Shown in pieces: positions 7,211 through 15,988 of a stretch of 36,590 bases of DNA; position 1 is the first letter of the stretch; each line of letters opens with the position of its first letter. The notes under the pieces are model-generated. The model was given only the letters and a program-made list of their open reading frames with translations. It was not told the DNA's origin and ran no database searches. Made by a program: the position numbers and the translations under genes. Source of the DNA: Prevotella conceptionensis 9403948 (GTDB taxonomy: Bacteria; Bacteroidota; Bacteroidia; Bacteroidales; Bacteroidaceae); assembly GCF_000312305.1 (NCBI RefSeq), contig NZ_HE999450.1, positions 113,283 to 149,872 of the forward strand. The letters are read 5' to 3'.

Positions 7211-7820
7211 GGAGTCTTCTTTGTAAGGAGTTAAGGAGTTATGGAGTTAAGGAGTTAAGCCAAATGCTTGAAGGAGTTAAGCCATTTGTTGAAGGAGTTA
7301 AGGATTTATGGAGTTAAGGAGTCAAGCCATTTGTTGAAGGAGTTAAGGAGTTAAGGAGTTAAGCCAATTGCTTGAAGGAGTTAAGAAGTTAAGGAGTTAA
7401 GCCAAATGCCTTGCTGTCATGAACAAATACCCTTGGTTAGCTTGTTCCCTTATCGCAAAGCTATTGGCTTAACTCCTTAACTTCATACTCCTTTACTCCA
7501 AAATTGAAAGGGTTAAAAGGATGGAATGGCTAACGCCCAAAGGACATTTGGCTTAACCATAACTCCTAACTCGAATGTGTTAAAAGAGTGAGGAATGGGC
7601 TAATGCCCAAAGGACATTTGGCTTAACTTCTTAACTCCATAACTCCTTAACTCCTAAACCTGAAAGGGTAAGAAAGGTGAAGAATGGCCTAACACCAATA
7701 AGACATCTGGCTTAACTCCTTAACTCCTAAAATTGAAAGAGTAAGAAGGGTGAAGGAATGGTTAGCGCTAAAAAAGCTATCGGCTTAACTCCTTAACTCC
7801 ATAACTCCTTAACTCCTTCA
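7211..7820. repeat. 600-bp inverted octamer satellite
   Basis: The left half (about 7211-7405) is AAGGAGTT/ATGGAGTT octamers broken by AAGCCAAATGCTTG words, in the sense of cysK. The right half (about 7455-7820) is the reverse complement (GGCTTAACTCC, TTAACTCCATAACTCC), in the sense of the C1 peptidase gene. Overall this is a long imperfect inverted repeat between convergent genes. No gene is present. Confidence 0.88.
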
Positions 7821-7825
7821 AGCAA

Positions 7826-9229
7826 TTACAAATCATCCGCAAACACAGGGTCGTCGTACGACAGCATGATTGGCGTTTGTGTGGCCATCTTTAGTATGTC
7901 GGCCGACACATATTGCTTGTCTACCACCAAACGGAAGAAGAAGTCGTTGAACCAATTGTTCGACATGATGAGGTAGCCCTTGTGTCCGTTGTCGTCTCCC
8001 CAGCTGTTTTCAACCTTCCATTTCAAAGCCTTGCCTTGGCTATCTAGGTCGACGGCCGTTAAGGTCATGGCATGCGTAGAGCCGCTGTCGAAGGTGGCAA
8101 TGCGGTCTGCTTTGTTCATGGGGAACGTTGTTCCGAAGAGTGGTCCGTAGTCAAAGTTGTTGACATCTAGATAGCCCTTGCTGCGGTCTAGCTGCTTGCC
8201 CACATCGTAAGAGCTGTACATCTTATGCCCAGCTTTAAGCGATGCGATGGCCATCTTATGTATCTCTTCCATAGGAAGGTTTAGGTAACGCCAGTTATGT
8301 CCGTCGTAGGTGTGGCGGTCGTGCTTCACTTCGTACACCTTATAATAGGCGTTGCGGGGGTCGTTCATCACCATAATGATGTTGTCGTTAAGCGAACGGC
8401 CCACCGTTTTGTCGTAAAATTGTTTCGGCGTATAGGTTTCAACAGGCGTAATGGCCTTACCATCCTTGTTCTTAAAGGCGTATTGGAACGACTTAACGGG
8501 TTCGCCCAAGGTCAAGGCAAGCATTTTATACACCGTGGCAAGCATCTGTGTCTTGCGTTCTTGTATCTGTGTAGGTTTCGCTTTGGCAGCAACCATCTTG
8601 CGAAGTTCAAGCCCAAACTCGCGCAACTTCGACGAAATCAACTTCGACATGCGGCTAGAGTTCTCGCTCGAATAGGTTTCGGGCATCACACTTTTGGGTA
8701 CAAGGCCATATTTTTCGGCCAAGTCGGCCACGCCGCAGAACGTTCCACCATCGTTAAGCGGATGCTTAAAGAAGAATTGCACTTCGGGGTCGTTGATGGG
8801 TTTCTTGGCACAGTCTACCACACTTTGCAGCATGAGGTTTGCTTTTTCTAGCTGGTCGTAGAAAAAGAGGTAAGCGTGCGAATACTCAACCGTTAGCGAA
8901 TCGCTGCGTAAGGCAAAGTCGGCCCTGAGCACATTCAGGCCTGTAAACATCCAGCATCTACCCGAACTCTTTTGGTTGTGAATGTTTTGTTTGGGCGTTT
9001 CCACGCTAAAATACGCGTCAACGTCGGCGCGACTTTGTGGCGTACGTGCCAACTCGTCGATAGAATTGGTGGCAATGGCATTAGCGATGGCTCTTTCGGC
9101 CGTGGTTTGTTTGCCGTTTTGCTGTATCTGTTGCAGCATTTGCAAGGATATTCCACCATCCTTGGTTTGGGCGTTAAGGCTGCCTACTACTGCCAGGCAA
9201 GCCCCCACAATCAGCGTTTTGTTGTTCAT
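7826..9229 (-). CDS. Secreted C1-family cysteine peptidase (bleomycin hydrolase type)
   Basis: This protein of 467 aa belongs to the papain-fold PepC/bleomycin hydrolase family, here exported. The longest frame begins at 9286, but a minus-strand TAACTTTG -7 element at 9256-9263 would place the transcript start inside that extension. The ATG at 9227-9229 is therefore the start, and it gives a clean signal peptide (MNNKTLIVGACLAVVGSLNAQ). Catalytic residues are Gln86 and Cys92 in NQKSSGRCWMF, His in STHAMTLTAVD and Asn in VENSWGDDNG. Substrates are probably peptides in the periplasm or outside the cell. It is convergent with cysK, with the long satellite between them. Confidence 0.92.
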   Translation of the reverse strand: MNNKTLIVGACLAVVGSLNAQTKDGGISLQMLQQIQQNGKQTTAERAIANAIATNSIDELARTPQSRADVDAYFSVETPKQNIHNQKSSGRCWMFTGLNVLRADFALRSDSLTVEYSHAYLFFYDQLEKANLMLQSVVDCAKKPINDPEVQFFFKHPLNDGGTFCGVADLAEKYGLVPKSVMPETYSSENSSRMSKLISSKLREFGLELRKMVAAKAKPTQIQERKTQMLATVYKMLALTLGEPVKSFQYAFKNKDGKAITPVETYTPKQFYDKTVGRSLNDNIIMVMNDPRNAYYKVYEVKHDRHTYDGHNWRYLNLPMEEIHKMAIASLKAGHKMYSSYDVGKQLDRSKGYLDVNNFDYGPLFGTTFPMNKADRIATFDSGSTHAMTLTAVDLDSQGKALKWKVENSWGDDNGHKGYLIMSNNWFNDFFFRLVVDKQYVSADILKMATQTPIMLSYDDPVFADDL

Positions 9230-9255
9230 AAGTTGTTTGGGTTTGTATTTTTGCA

Positions 9256-9263
9256 CAAAGTTA
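9256..9263 (-). promoter_or_regulatory. -7 element deciding the C1 peptidase start
   Basis: The minus strand reads TAACTTTG, 27 bp before the ATG at 9229. Its position rules out the upstream ATG at 9286 for this transcript. Confidence 0.65.
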
Positions 9264-9520
9264 GCAATAAAAACCATCATGAGCAAACAGCTTACGCCCT
9301 ATTTGTTGGTGAAGGGGGGATTATAGGAGGGATGGTTGTTGGCGGAGGAGAGTAGTTCTGCTGGTCTGGCTAGTTCTTCTTGTTTATCTAGTCGTTTTAG
9401 TGGGGCTAGCCCGATAAACCCAACTAAATGCTTACTATGGGCAGGTAAAACCAATCTGGTTGCTATCGTTAATTAGTGTTGTTAGTGAATGTCGCGTTTC
9501 CTTTTTTCTTCTATTTTGAT

Positions 9521-9528
9521 TATATTTG
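9521..9528 (+). promoter_or_regulatory. -7 element for beta-barrel protein
   Basis: TATATTTG lies 56 bp before the start codon, with a TTTC 20 bp further upstream (9497-9500). The remaining 9287-9500 interval shows only degenerate CTAGT/CTGGT-rich sequence and no gene. Confidence 0.6.
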
Positions 9529-9583
9529 CAAAGGCTATGGCTTTGCCCAATAGCCTTATCATTTTTTCATTAATTAGAAAGGC

Positions 9584-11686
9584 ATGATGAAGAATATGGT
9601 CCACAGATTGTTGTTGGGGAGAAAATGTCGGCGTGTATTTTTGCTTTCTCTCCTTTTGGCGTCAGTAAATGTGCGCGCACAAGTGGCTACACCAACAGAG
9701 AACGCAGACAGTGTGGCGAGCGAAAAGACTTTGGCGGAGGTGAACGTAATTGCAAAACACCTTACACGCGAGGCCGATCGCATCGTGGCTATGCCCACAA
9801 CCGAACAACGTAAGCATGCACACACGGGCTACGACCTTGTGCGAAACCTTATGATACCTGGCGTTAGCGTAGACCGGAAAACCTTTAAGGTGAACACACC
9901 CGCAGGTGGAGCTACACTTTATATAGATGGACGCGAGGTGGATGTACGCGAAGTGCGAGCCTTACGGCCGAGAGATGTGGCTAAGGTGGAGTATATCGAC
10001 ATGCCAACGGGTAAGTATGCCAAGGATGTTGCAGCCTTAAACTTCGTTACCAAACGCTTAACGCATGGCGGATACACGCAGATTGATGCGCTGCAAGGCC
10101 TTGGCTTTTTGCAAGGCGACTATAATGCCGTGTCTAAATACTCGGTGAAGAACACCAATTTCAACGCTTGGGCGGGTTACTCCATACAACAACCGCGAAA
10201 CCACATCACGGAGAGTGAACACTTTTCGCTTGCTAGTGGCGATGTTGATAGAATGGGCGTGTTGCCCGAACGCTCTACTTTAAGCATTAACAAGTATGCC
10301 CAATGCAGTGTGAGCAGGATGAAAGAACGGGCCACTTGGATGATAAAGGGCGGGCTGAACTATATGCGAACATTTGAGAATAAGGCGGGCGAATGGTATT
10401 ATACTGGGCCGATAACAGGGCGGTTGGCTACGCTCCAAAGCGGTGGTGAGCGTAGTCTGCGCCCCGAATTGTTTCTCTATGGAACATGGAAAATAGGCGA
10501 AAACCAATCAATAGAAACGGTTTACGATGGTTATTATTCGCGAAACCATTATCTTAATAATAACGTGGAGGGTGGAGATACGTACAAGTCGGACGTTACG
10601 GAGAACTATCTGTACTCGCGATTGGGCGTGTATTACAACCTTAAATTAAAGCATGGCAACAGCTTGTCGTTCAGTTTGTCTGAATATTTAAGGCTTAGCA
10701 AGTCGCACTATCACAGCCTTTTGCCCGCGTGGCAACGCTTGCGCTCGTCTGAAACAATCTTGTTTGTTGACTATACGCAGCGTGTGGGGCGATTGTTTTT
10801 CGACTTCAAGCCTGGCCTTTCGTACCAGAACTATCGGTTAAAGGGTTATGATGGCATAACGCATGTTACGCCTCGCCTGAGCTTTTCGGTGGCTAACCGC
10901 CTGTCGGATGTGCAACTATTGCGCGCCGAACTTAAACTAGGAAACACTTATCCCACTTTAAACACGGTGAATTATGTAACTCAACAAGTGGATAGGGTGA
11001 TGCTTAGGCGCGGCAATCCCGACATGCACAACTCCATTTTATATTCTCCCCGACTAACTTATGGCTTAACTTTCTCGCGTTTGGCCATGAATGTATCGGC
11101 TAGCTATCTGTTTGCCAATCATATTATAACCAACGATTACCATGCCGAGGGCGATAAAATGGTGAATACTTTTAGAAGCGACACGCGCTATCATGTCCCT
11201 TCTTGCTCGTTTTCTACTACTTATCGGCCTTCAAAAATGTTTAATGTAAAGGTGGATGCCAATTGGGAAAGGAATGTGCTGAGGGGCGGAACACAATTGC
11301 AACACACAAAGTGGAGTGCTGCACTTGAAACCAATTGTTACGTAAACGATTTCGCTTTTTCGGCATCAGTCAAAACGCCCGAACGCCAATTGGTAGATAA
11401 TCATAAGCTGGTAAAAACGGGATGGCTCTACGATATTGTTTTGTCTTGGAACCATAATAATATAGGTGTAGAGATGAATTGCTCTAACCTCTTCATCAAA
11501 CGCAATGTAACTACAACCGATTTGCTCGCAGGCGTGTATGCCTATCATGGTGAAAGGCAAAGCGATTGGCATAACCAATACGCCACATTGAAGATGATTT
11601 GGAGTGTGGACTATGGTAAAAAGACACCCAAATCTGTGCGAAATGTCCGCAAAGAGGCCGAAAGTGCCATCATGAAAGCTGAGTGA
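9584..11686 (+). CDS. Outer-membrane beta-barrel protein (TonB-receptor-like)
   Basis: This 700-aa outer-membrane protein has a signal peptide (RRVFLLSLLLASVNVRAQ, cleavage near residue 33). It then has a plug-like domain (about 45-160) ending in TLYIDGREVDVREVRALRPRD and VEYIDMPTGKYAKDVAALNFV, and a long barrel of alternating aromatic strands (SFSLSEYLRL, VNVSASYLF-like segments). The plug resembles the outer membrane beta-barrel family of Bacteroidetes. The usual N-terminal carboxypeptidase-like repeat is missing, and no SusD-like partner is adjacent, so it is not a standard SusC/SusD glycan system. The transported compound is unknown. The gene stands alone, converging on rsmD with only 9 bp between stop codons. 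Confidence 0.85.
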   Translation: MMKNMVHRLLLGRKCRRVFLLSLLLASVNVRAQVATPTENADSVASEKTLAEVNVIAKHLTREADRIVAMPTTEQRKHAHTGYDLVRNLMIPGVSVDRKTFKVNTPAGGATLYIDGREVDVREVRALRPRDVAKVEYIDMPTGKYAKDVAALNFVTKRLTHGGYTQIDALQGLGFLQGDYNAVSKYSVKNTNFNAWAGYSIQQPRNHITESEHFSLASGDVDRMGVLPERSTLSINKYAQCSVSRMKERATWMIKGGLNYMRTFENKAGEWYYTGPITGRLATLQSGGERSLRPELFLYGTWKIGENQSIETVYDGYYSRNHYLNNNVEGGDTYKSDVTENYLYSRLGVYYNLKLKHGNSLSFSLSEYLRLSKSHYHSLLPAWQRLRSSETILFVDYTQRVGRLFFDFKPGLSYQNYRLKGYDGITHVTPRLSFSVANRLSDVQLLRAELKLGNTYPTLNTVNYVTQQVDRVMLRRGNPDMHNSILYSPRLTYGLTFSRLAMNVSASYLFANHIITNDYHAEGDKMVNTFRSDTRYHVPSCSFSTTYRPSKMFNVKVDANWERNVLRGGTQLQHTKWSAALETNCYVNDFAFSASVKTPERQLVDNHKLVKTGWLYDIVLSWNHNNIGVEMNCSNLFIKRNVTTTDLLAGVYAYHGERQSDWHNQYATLKMIWSVDYGKKTPKSVRNVRKEAESAIMKAE

Positions 11687-11695
11687 GGTGGGGGG

Positions 11696-12244
11696 TTACT
11701 TGCTTTCTTCCCCCGCCTTAAACAAGCTAAAATTGACACTGCCGTATGCCCGATGTTCCACGAAATGGGCATGTTGGGAGAAGTCGTTGCCTTTTCCGTG
11801 CTCGAAAACAAACACGCCGTCGGGTTTAAGTAATTGGTGTTGGAAAATCAAATCGGGTATTTTCTCCAATTCGGGTAAGGCGTATGGCGGGTCGGCAAAG
11901 ATAAAATCGAACTGTTGGCGGCAGCTTTTGATGAAGCGAAACACGTCGCCACGGATAAGCAAACTCTTGTCTGTGCCCAATTTTGTGGTGCATTGGCGAA
12001 TGAAATGGGCATGCTCGCGGTCGGTTTCTACGCTCACCACGTTGGCACATCCCCTTGAAAGAAGTTCTAGCGAAATGCTCCCCGTGCCTGCAAAGAGGTC
12101 TAATGCCGTGGCATCCTCGAAATCTACGTATGCGTTGAGCACGTTAAAGATGTTCTCTTTGGCGAAATCGGTGGTGGGTCGGGCCTTAAATGAGCGAGGA
12201 ATGTCGAAGTGCCTACCTTTATATAGTCCGGTAATGATGCGCAT
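11696..12244 (-). CDS. rsmD: 16S rRNA (guanine-966-N2)-methyltransferase
   Basis: This RsmD-family enzyme of 182 aa methylates G966 of 16S rRNA using S-adenosylmethionine. The SAM site DLFAGTGSISLELLSRG and the catalytic FADPPYALPELEKI are intact, and the start MRIITGLYKGRHF is the usual RsmD N-terminus. The open frame extends 16 codons upstream (to 12292), but that extension is Pro/Thr-rich and not family-like, so the ATG at 12242-12244 is preferred. It follows the DUF3822 gene by about 50 bp on the same strand. This pairing is common in Bacteroidales and indicates an operon. Confidence 0.95.
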   Translation of the reverse strand: MRIITGLYKGRHFDIPRSFKARPTTDFAKENIFNVLNAYVDFEDATALDLFAGTGSISLELLSRGCANVVSVETDREHAHFIRQCTTKLGTDKSLLIRGDVFRFIKSCRQQFDFIFADPPYALPELEKIPDLIFQHQLLKPDGVFVFEHGKGNDFSQHAHFVEHRAYGSVNFSLFKAGEESK

Positions 12245-12294
12245 GATGAGTGGGTTGTAAGGGTGATTGGGGCGTGTGGTTGTTGGGGGCAAAC

Positions 12295-13128
12295 TTATCT
12301 TACGCCCTCTTTAACGCCCCTGACGAAGATGGTCATAAGGTCGTAAGGCAGCCCCTCAATGGCGGTGATGGACGCGCGATTGAAGTCGGCTACGGGGTTG
12401 GCCACGTATGTTTTCTTCACAAATTCCAACAAGGCGGTCTTCGTCCACTCCTTGTCGGGTATGTCGCCCGAAAGGTGCAGCTCGTCTTGCATGCTGTCGA
12501 ACCCCAGCTGTTTCCACACATAAAGGATGAAATACACGGCATCGCGCGAGCTGTTGGTGTCGAAAGCGTTGCTAAATTTAAATCTATTCTTGCCAAACGA
12601 GAACACTTCTAGGCGCTTGTCATGGAAGTAAGCGTATAGCTTGCGCCTACTTCCCGTAAAGCTACGGCGGTGTAAATGTGTCCACACACCTTTCATTAGC
12701 GGCGTTATGCGCACGTCGGCAAAGTGGTCGTCAACCACTAATTTAAGGTCTTTGTTCACGGCGAAGGCTGCCACTGCATTGAGATCGGGCAGCACATGGT
12801 GCATCATCGTGTCGGCATCGGCCAAAACCATCGTGCGATGGTATAGTTGTCGCACATCTTCCTCTTGGAATTCGTCGATGGGAACGAGCATAACCGGCGT
12901 GTCTACCAACAGGTTGGCGCGCTTGTAACCACGAAGTAGCAAGGTAGATGTCTTGAAAGCCTCGCGTAAGTTGGCCGCAACAGAGATGCCGCTACGAACG
13001 GTATAGGGTTCGAAAAACAAGTTTGTCTGCACCGTAGGGTCAACTGCGGCGAAGGAAAGCGTGTTGCGTGTGGCGCGTATCACCAGTCGCGTTTGCTGTA
13101 TATGTAGGTCGGGGGCAGTCTCCTGCAT
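12295..13128 (-). CDS. DUF3822 family protein
   Basis: This 277-aa protein is of the DUF3822 family, usually encoded directly upstream of rsmD in Bacteroidetes. No catalytic motif is obvious. The family has been compared with actin-like (type IV pilus assembly PilM-like) folds, but I cannot show that from this sequence. Visible features are an N-terminal strand-rich region (residues 10-40), FFEPYTVRSGISVAANLREAF, a VDDHFADVRITPLMKG segment and a terminal helix YDLMTIFVRGVKEGV. It begins 15 bp after a 29-codon membrane-peptide frame on the same strand, and rsmD follows, so the three form a likely operon. The function is unknown. Confidence 0.85.
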   Translation of the reverse strand: MQETAPDLHIQQTRLVIRATRNTLSFAAVDPTVQTNLFFEPYTVRSGISVAANLREAFKTSTLLLRGYKRANLLVDTPVMLVPIDEFQEEDVRQLYHRTMVLADADTMMHHVLPDLNAVAAFAVNKDLKLVVDDHFADVRITPLMKGVWTHLHRRSFTGSRRKLYAYFHDKRLEVFSFGKNRFKFSNAFDTNSSRDAVYFILYVWKQLGFDSMQDELHLSGDIPDKEWTKTALLEFVKKTYVANPVADFNRASITAIEGLPYDLMTIFVRGVKEGVR

Positions 13129-13143
13129 GGCTTTGGGTGGGGT

Positions 13144-13233
13144 TTAAGCGGCGGCGCGGACGATGCTTAGCACGCATAGGGCCAGCAATACTACTGCGCA
13201 AAACGCCAAGATGTAATTAATGTTTACTTTCAT
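13144..13233 (-). CDS. 29-aa single-pass membrane peptide (or relic)
   Basis: A short frame encodes MKVNINYILA followed by a strongly hydrophobic stretch (AVVLLALCVLSIV) and ends RAAA, stop at 13144-13146. It looks like one transmembrane helix with a positively charged N-terminus. It lies 15 bp upstream of the DUF3822 start, in the same direction. It may be a genuine small membrane protein, or the remaining N-terminus of a longer membrane-anchored protein. No Shine-Dalgarno is seen, which is normal for this lineage. I did not find a minus-strand promoter for it. Confidence 0.45.
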   Translation of the reverse strand: MKVNINYILAFCAVVLLALCVLSIVRAAA

Positions 13234-13255
13234 TCGGTGTTCGGGATACTTTTCC

Positions 13256-13263
13256 TAACTTTG
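13256..13263 (+). promoter_or_regulatory. -7 element for RecD-like helicase
   Basis: TAACTTTG on the plus strand is followed by a leader of about 100 nt to the ATG at 13369. The -33 region is weak. The leader contains the palindrome GTTTGCAAAC. Confidence 0.55.
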
Positions 13264-13368
13264 CATTCCGTTGTGTTGGGTACGCCGTAACAAGGACAAA
13301 CCTTGCACAACGCTCCTGCAAAATTACAAAAATGTTTGCAAACTTGGTGTTTAAGAAATCAAAAAACA

Positions 13369-14766
13369 ATGATTACCGATGAGATAACCCTTCGCCTAAC
13401 GCAATGTTTCGGCCATACGCCAACAGACGAACAGGCGTCGGCCATACGCCTTTTCGCCCATTTTTTGGTGAGCCGCAACCCCCATTCGCTGATGCTGATG
13501 CGAGGGAGTGCGGGCACCGGAAAGAGTTCTTTGGCTGGTGCCTTTGTGCAAGCGTTGGGACTATTGGGACAGAAAACGGTGCTGATGGCACCTACGGGGC
13601 GTGCGGCCAAGGTGTTTTCGCTAAACAGTGGCGGGCATGCGGCCTTTACTATCCATCGTAAAATTTACCGATTGCGTGCCTTTGCTGGCGTTGGGGGCGA
13701 GTATAACCTGAACGATAACCTGCATGCCGACACGCTGTTTATGGTGGACGAGGCCTCGATGGTGGCCAACGGAGGTGGGGCAGAGGCCGCTTTTGGCAGC
13801 GGACGACTGCTCGACGACCTTGTGCGATATGTATATGCTGGGCGCAATTGCCGTCTTGTGCTCATCGGCGACCAAGCTCAGCTGCCGCCAGTGGGCGAAG
13901 AACAGAGTCCTGCACTCGACACACAGTTTATGCAAGGCTATGGCATGGAGGTGTTTGCATGCGACTTAAACGAGGTGGTAAGGCAGCAATCGGCTAGCGG
14001 CATCTTGTTCAATGCCACTTGTTTGCGGCAACTAATGGGGCGCGACGAAGATACGCTGTTGCCACGAATACGCTTGGATGGGTTCGCCGACTTACAAGTT
14101 GTCCCTGGTGACGAACTTATCGAGACGCTCAACACCAGCTATGCTGAGGTGGGGATGGACGAAACCATCGTGGTGACACGCAGCAACAAGCGGGCAAACG
14201 TTTTTAACCAAGGCATCAGAAACACGGTGCTTGGCCGCGAAGAACTGCTTACCACGGGCGATTTGCTTATGGTGGTGAAGAATAACTACCATTGGACGGA
14301 GAAAGAACGTAGTTCTATTGGCTTTCTTGCCAATGGCGACAGGGCGCGCGTGATGCGTGTAAGAAACGAACAAAGGGCTCACGGCTTGCGCTTTGCCGAT
14401 GTGTGGTTGCAGCTTACCGACTACGAGAACGAAGAATTGCAAGTAACGGTTGTGCTAGATAGTTTGCTTTCTGAGTCGCCTGCACTCACGGCTCAGCAAA
14501 ACGAGGCACTATATAATAATGTGTTGAACGATTACGCTGATATTCCTTTGAAAGCCGATAGAATGAAGATGGTAAAAGGTGATGCCTTCTTCAATGCTTT
14601 GCAGGTGAAGTTCGCTTACGCCGTTACTTGCCATAAGGCGCAGGGCGGACAATGGGAACATGTGTTTCTTGATCAAGGCTATGTGCCAGAAGACACGTCG
14701 CGTTCTGATTACTTACATTGGCTGTACACGGCTTTTACGCGAGCCAAAAGCAAATTGTTTTGGTGA
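13369..14766 (+). CDS. RecD-like ATP-dependent DNA helicase
   Basis: This superfamily 1B helicase has 465 aa from the ATG at 13369. The longer frame from 13303 adds 22 residues of unlikely sequence, whereas MITDEITLRL begins the fold cleanly. Motifs in order are Walker A GSAGTGKSS (46-54), MAPTGRAAKVF (motif Ia), VDEASM (motif II, 127-131), LIGDQAQLPPVGE (motif III), VTRSNKRANVFNQ (motif IV), and the C-terminal UvrD-type VTCHKAQGGQWEHVFLD and YTAFTRAKSKLFW (motifs V and VI). It is short compared with RecD2 (no N-terminal OB/pin extension), and no RecB or RecC is near, so it acts alone in DNA repair or replication. It is annotated in related genomes as an AAA or ATP-dependent RecD-like helicase. 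Confidence 0.92.
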   Translation: MITDEITLRLTQCFGHTPTDEQASAIRLFAHFLVSRNPHSLMLMRGSAGTGKSSLAGAFVQALGLLGQKTVLMAPTGRAAKVFSLNSGGHAAFTIHRKIYRLRAFAGVGGEYNLNDNLHADTLFMVDEASMVANGGGAEAAFGSGRLLDDLVRYVYAGRNCRLVLIGDQAQLPPVGEEQSPALDTQFMQGYGMEVFACDLNEVVRQQSASGILFNATCLRQLMGRDEDTLLPRIRLDGFADLQVVPGDELIETLNTSYAEVGMDETIVVTRSNKRANVFNQGIRNTVLGREELLTTGDLLMVVKNNYHWTEKERSSIGFLANGDRARVMRVRNEQRAHGLRFADVWLQLTDYENEELQVTVVLDSLLSESPALTAQQNEALYNNVLNDYADIPLKADRMKMVKGDAFFNALQVKFAYAVTCHKAQGGQWEHVFLDQGYVPEDTSRSDYLHWLYTAFTRAKSKLFW

Positions 14767-15017
14767 ATTGGCCGAAGAATCAGGTGGAATAAAGAGCCTC
14801 TACGCAGTTCATAACAGGCTTTATACCCAACCTCTCTCCAAAGGGAAAGGGGAATGATGTGCTTTCCCAATTGCGTTGTAAGGCACAGTTTAAAGGATGT
14901 TTTGAGGGTTTCGAGACCATGTTTGACAAGTGTGTTGGCTGTTGTAATTATGCTTGTTCAATACGTTTTTTTGCAACCAATGCAGTACAAGCTATCTTGT
15001 ACAGCGAGTACAAGTGG
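14767..15017. other. Non-coding gap after helicase
   Basis: It contains a degenerate GC-rich dyad (14831-14852, CTCTCC AAAGGGAAAGG) of the same kind as at 4102-4133, which may act as a terminator. The short open frames here have no recognisable protein character. Confidence 0.4.
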
Positions 15018-15105
15018 CTTGTAGTCACACTACAAACTACTTGTAGCCACGCTACAAGCTGCTTGTAGTCGCACTACAAGCTGCTTGTAGTGTCAGTCTT
15101 TGTAG
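15018..15105. repeat. 22-bp tandem array with internal dyads
   Basis: Four units of exactly 22 bp start at 15018, 15040, 15062 and 15084. Each begins CTTGTAG, and the first three carry the complementary CTACAA(G), for example CTTGTAGTCGCACTACAAG. Every full unit is therefore itself a hairpin or a two-fold symmetric binding site. Outlying half-motifs (ACAAGCTATCTTGT, GTACAAGTGG) lie just upstream. Confidence 0.88.
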
Positions 15106-15159
15106 CTAGTAGCCTCACAAACAGAGTTGGTAGTGACGCAAGTTGATGCTGACTGGTTA

Positions 15160-15300
15160 ATAATTTAAGGAGTTCATTTTAGGAGTTATGGAGTTAAGGA
15201 GTTATGGAGTTAAGGAGTTATGGAGTTAAGGAGTTAAGCCAAATGCCTTGATGGCGTTAGCCATTTTTTCACCTTTTCACCCTTTCACCCTTTCACCTTT
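15160..15300. repeat. Octamer satellites between convergent genes
   Basis: About 15165-15240 is AAGGAGTT/ATGGAGTT in the sense of the helicase gene. About 15266-15300 is TCACCTTT/TCACCCTT, which reads AAAGGTGA in the sense of the phosphatase gene. The second tract encodes the last residues and the stop codon of the phosphatase. Confidence 0.85.
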
Positions 15301-15797
15301 AACACCCTCACTTCCGCATTCCCCATCTTCTCCACTTCGTGCATTTCCTTGTTGTAGAACACGCTTTGTATAGCCTTATTGATGATGCCGTGGCCCACGG
15401 CTAGCACCGTTTGGTTGGGGTAGCGTTGGACAATCATGTCGAGAAAGAGGCGGGCGCGATGCTTGATGTCCGTTAGCGACTCCACATCTTCGGGCCAAAC
15501 CTTGCCTTTTAAGCTAGGAATAAACTCGCCAGTGAAACCGCCCCAATCGCGTTCGCGCAAGAGTGGAGTGGTGCAGAAAGGCTTATTGTGTGGCGCAGCA
15601 ATGATACTACAGGTGTGTTCGGCGCGTTGTAAGTCGCTACTTACAAAGGCGTCGATGGGCGTATCGCTAAGTTCGCGAGCCAACTTTTCGGCTTGTGCCA
15701 CGCCCGTTTCGTTCAGTTCGCCTTGCGTTTGACCTTGAAGTATTTGGTTAGCGTTGGCCACAGTCTCGCCGTGGCGCACCAATAAAAGTGTTGTCAT
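15285..15797 (-). CDS. Histidine phosphatase family protein
   Basis: This 170-aa enzyme of the phosphoglycerate mutase-like branch of histidine phosphatases has the phosphohistidine motif VRHGET (Arg8, His9). It also has the second arginine region SSDLQRAEHT, Glu82 in LRERDWGGF, and the second catalytic histidine His136 in AVGHG. These enzymes dephosphorylate small phosphate esters; cobalamin phosphatase CobC and broad-specificity phosphatases look alike, and no cobalamin genes are nearby. The final LKVKG and the TGA stop come from an AAAGGTGA satellite, so the C-terminus could vary between strains by unit gain or loss. Its promoter overlaps that of the divergent DUF308 gene. Confidence 0.92.
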   Translation of the reverse strand: MTTLLLVRHGETVANANQILQGQTQGELNETGVAQAEKLARELSDTPIDAFVSSDLQRAEHTCSIIAAPHNKPFCTTPLLRERDWGGFTGEFIPSLKGKVWPEDVESLTDIKHRARLFLDMIVQRYPNQTVLAVGHGIINKAIQSVFYNKEMHEVEKMGNAEVRVLKVKG

Positions 15798-15988
15798 CTA
15801 TTTTGTTTGTGAAGTTTTGAGTTTATGGGCATGTAAGTTTTGGGGCGTGAGTTTAGGAGTTTATGCCCAATATGCGCTTTATCCGTTTATGAGTTCGGGC
15901 GAAAAAAGGGTTGCTTAGCACTTTTCGTTGGACGTGTTCGGTCTGCCTAAGTGCTGGCCTTTGGATGCCCTTTGCCATAAACACCGCA

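Noticed and set aside
8297-8851. 184-aa plus-strand open frame
   Set aside because: It is antisense to the C1 peptidase, whose catalytic motifs are intact.
9584-11686. SusC-type glycan transporter
   Set aside because: There is no SusD-like lipoprotein next to it, and the N-terminal carboxypeptidase-like domain is absent.
14859-15068. 69-aa frame before the CTTGTAG array
   Set aside because: It ends inside the 22-bp dyad array and has no supporting features.
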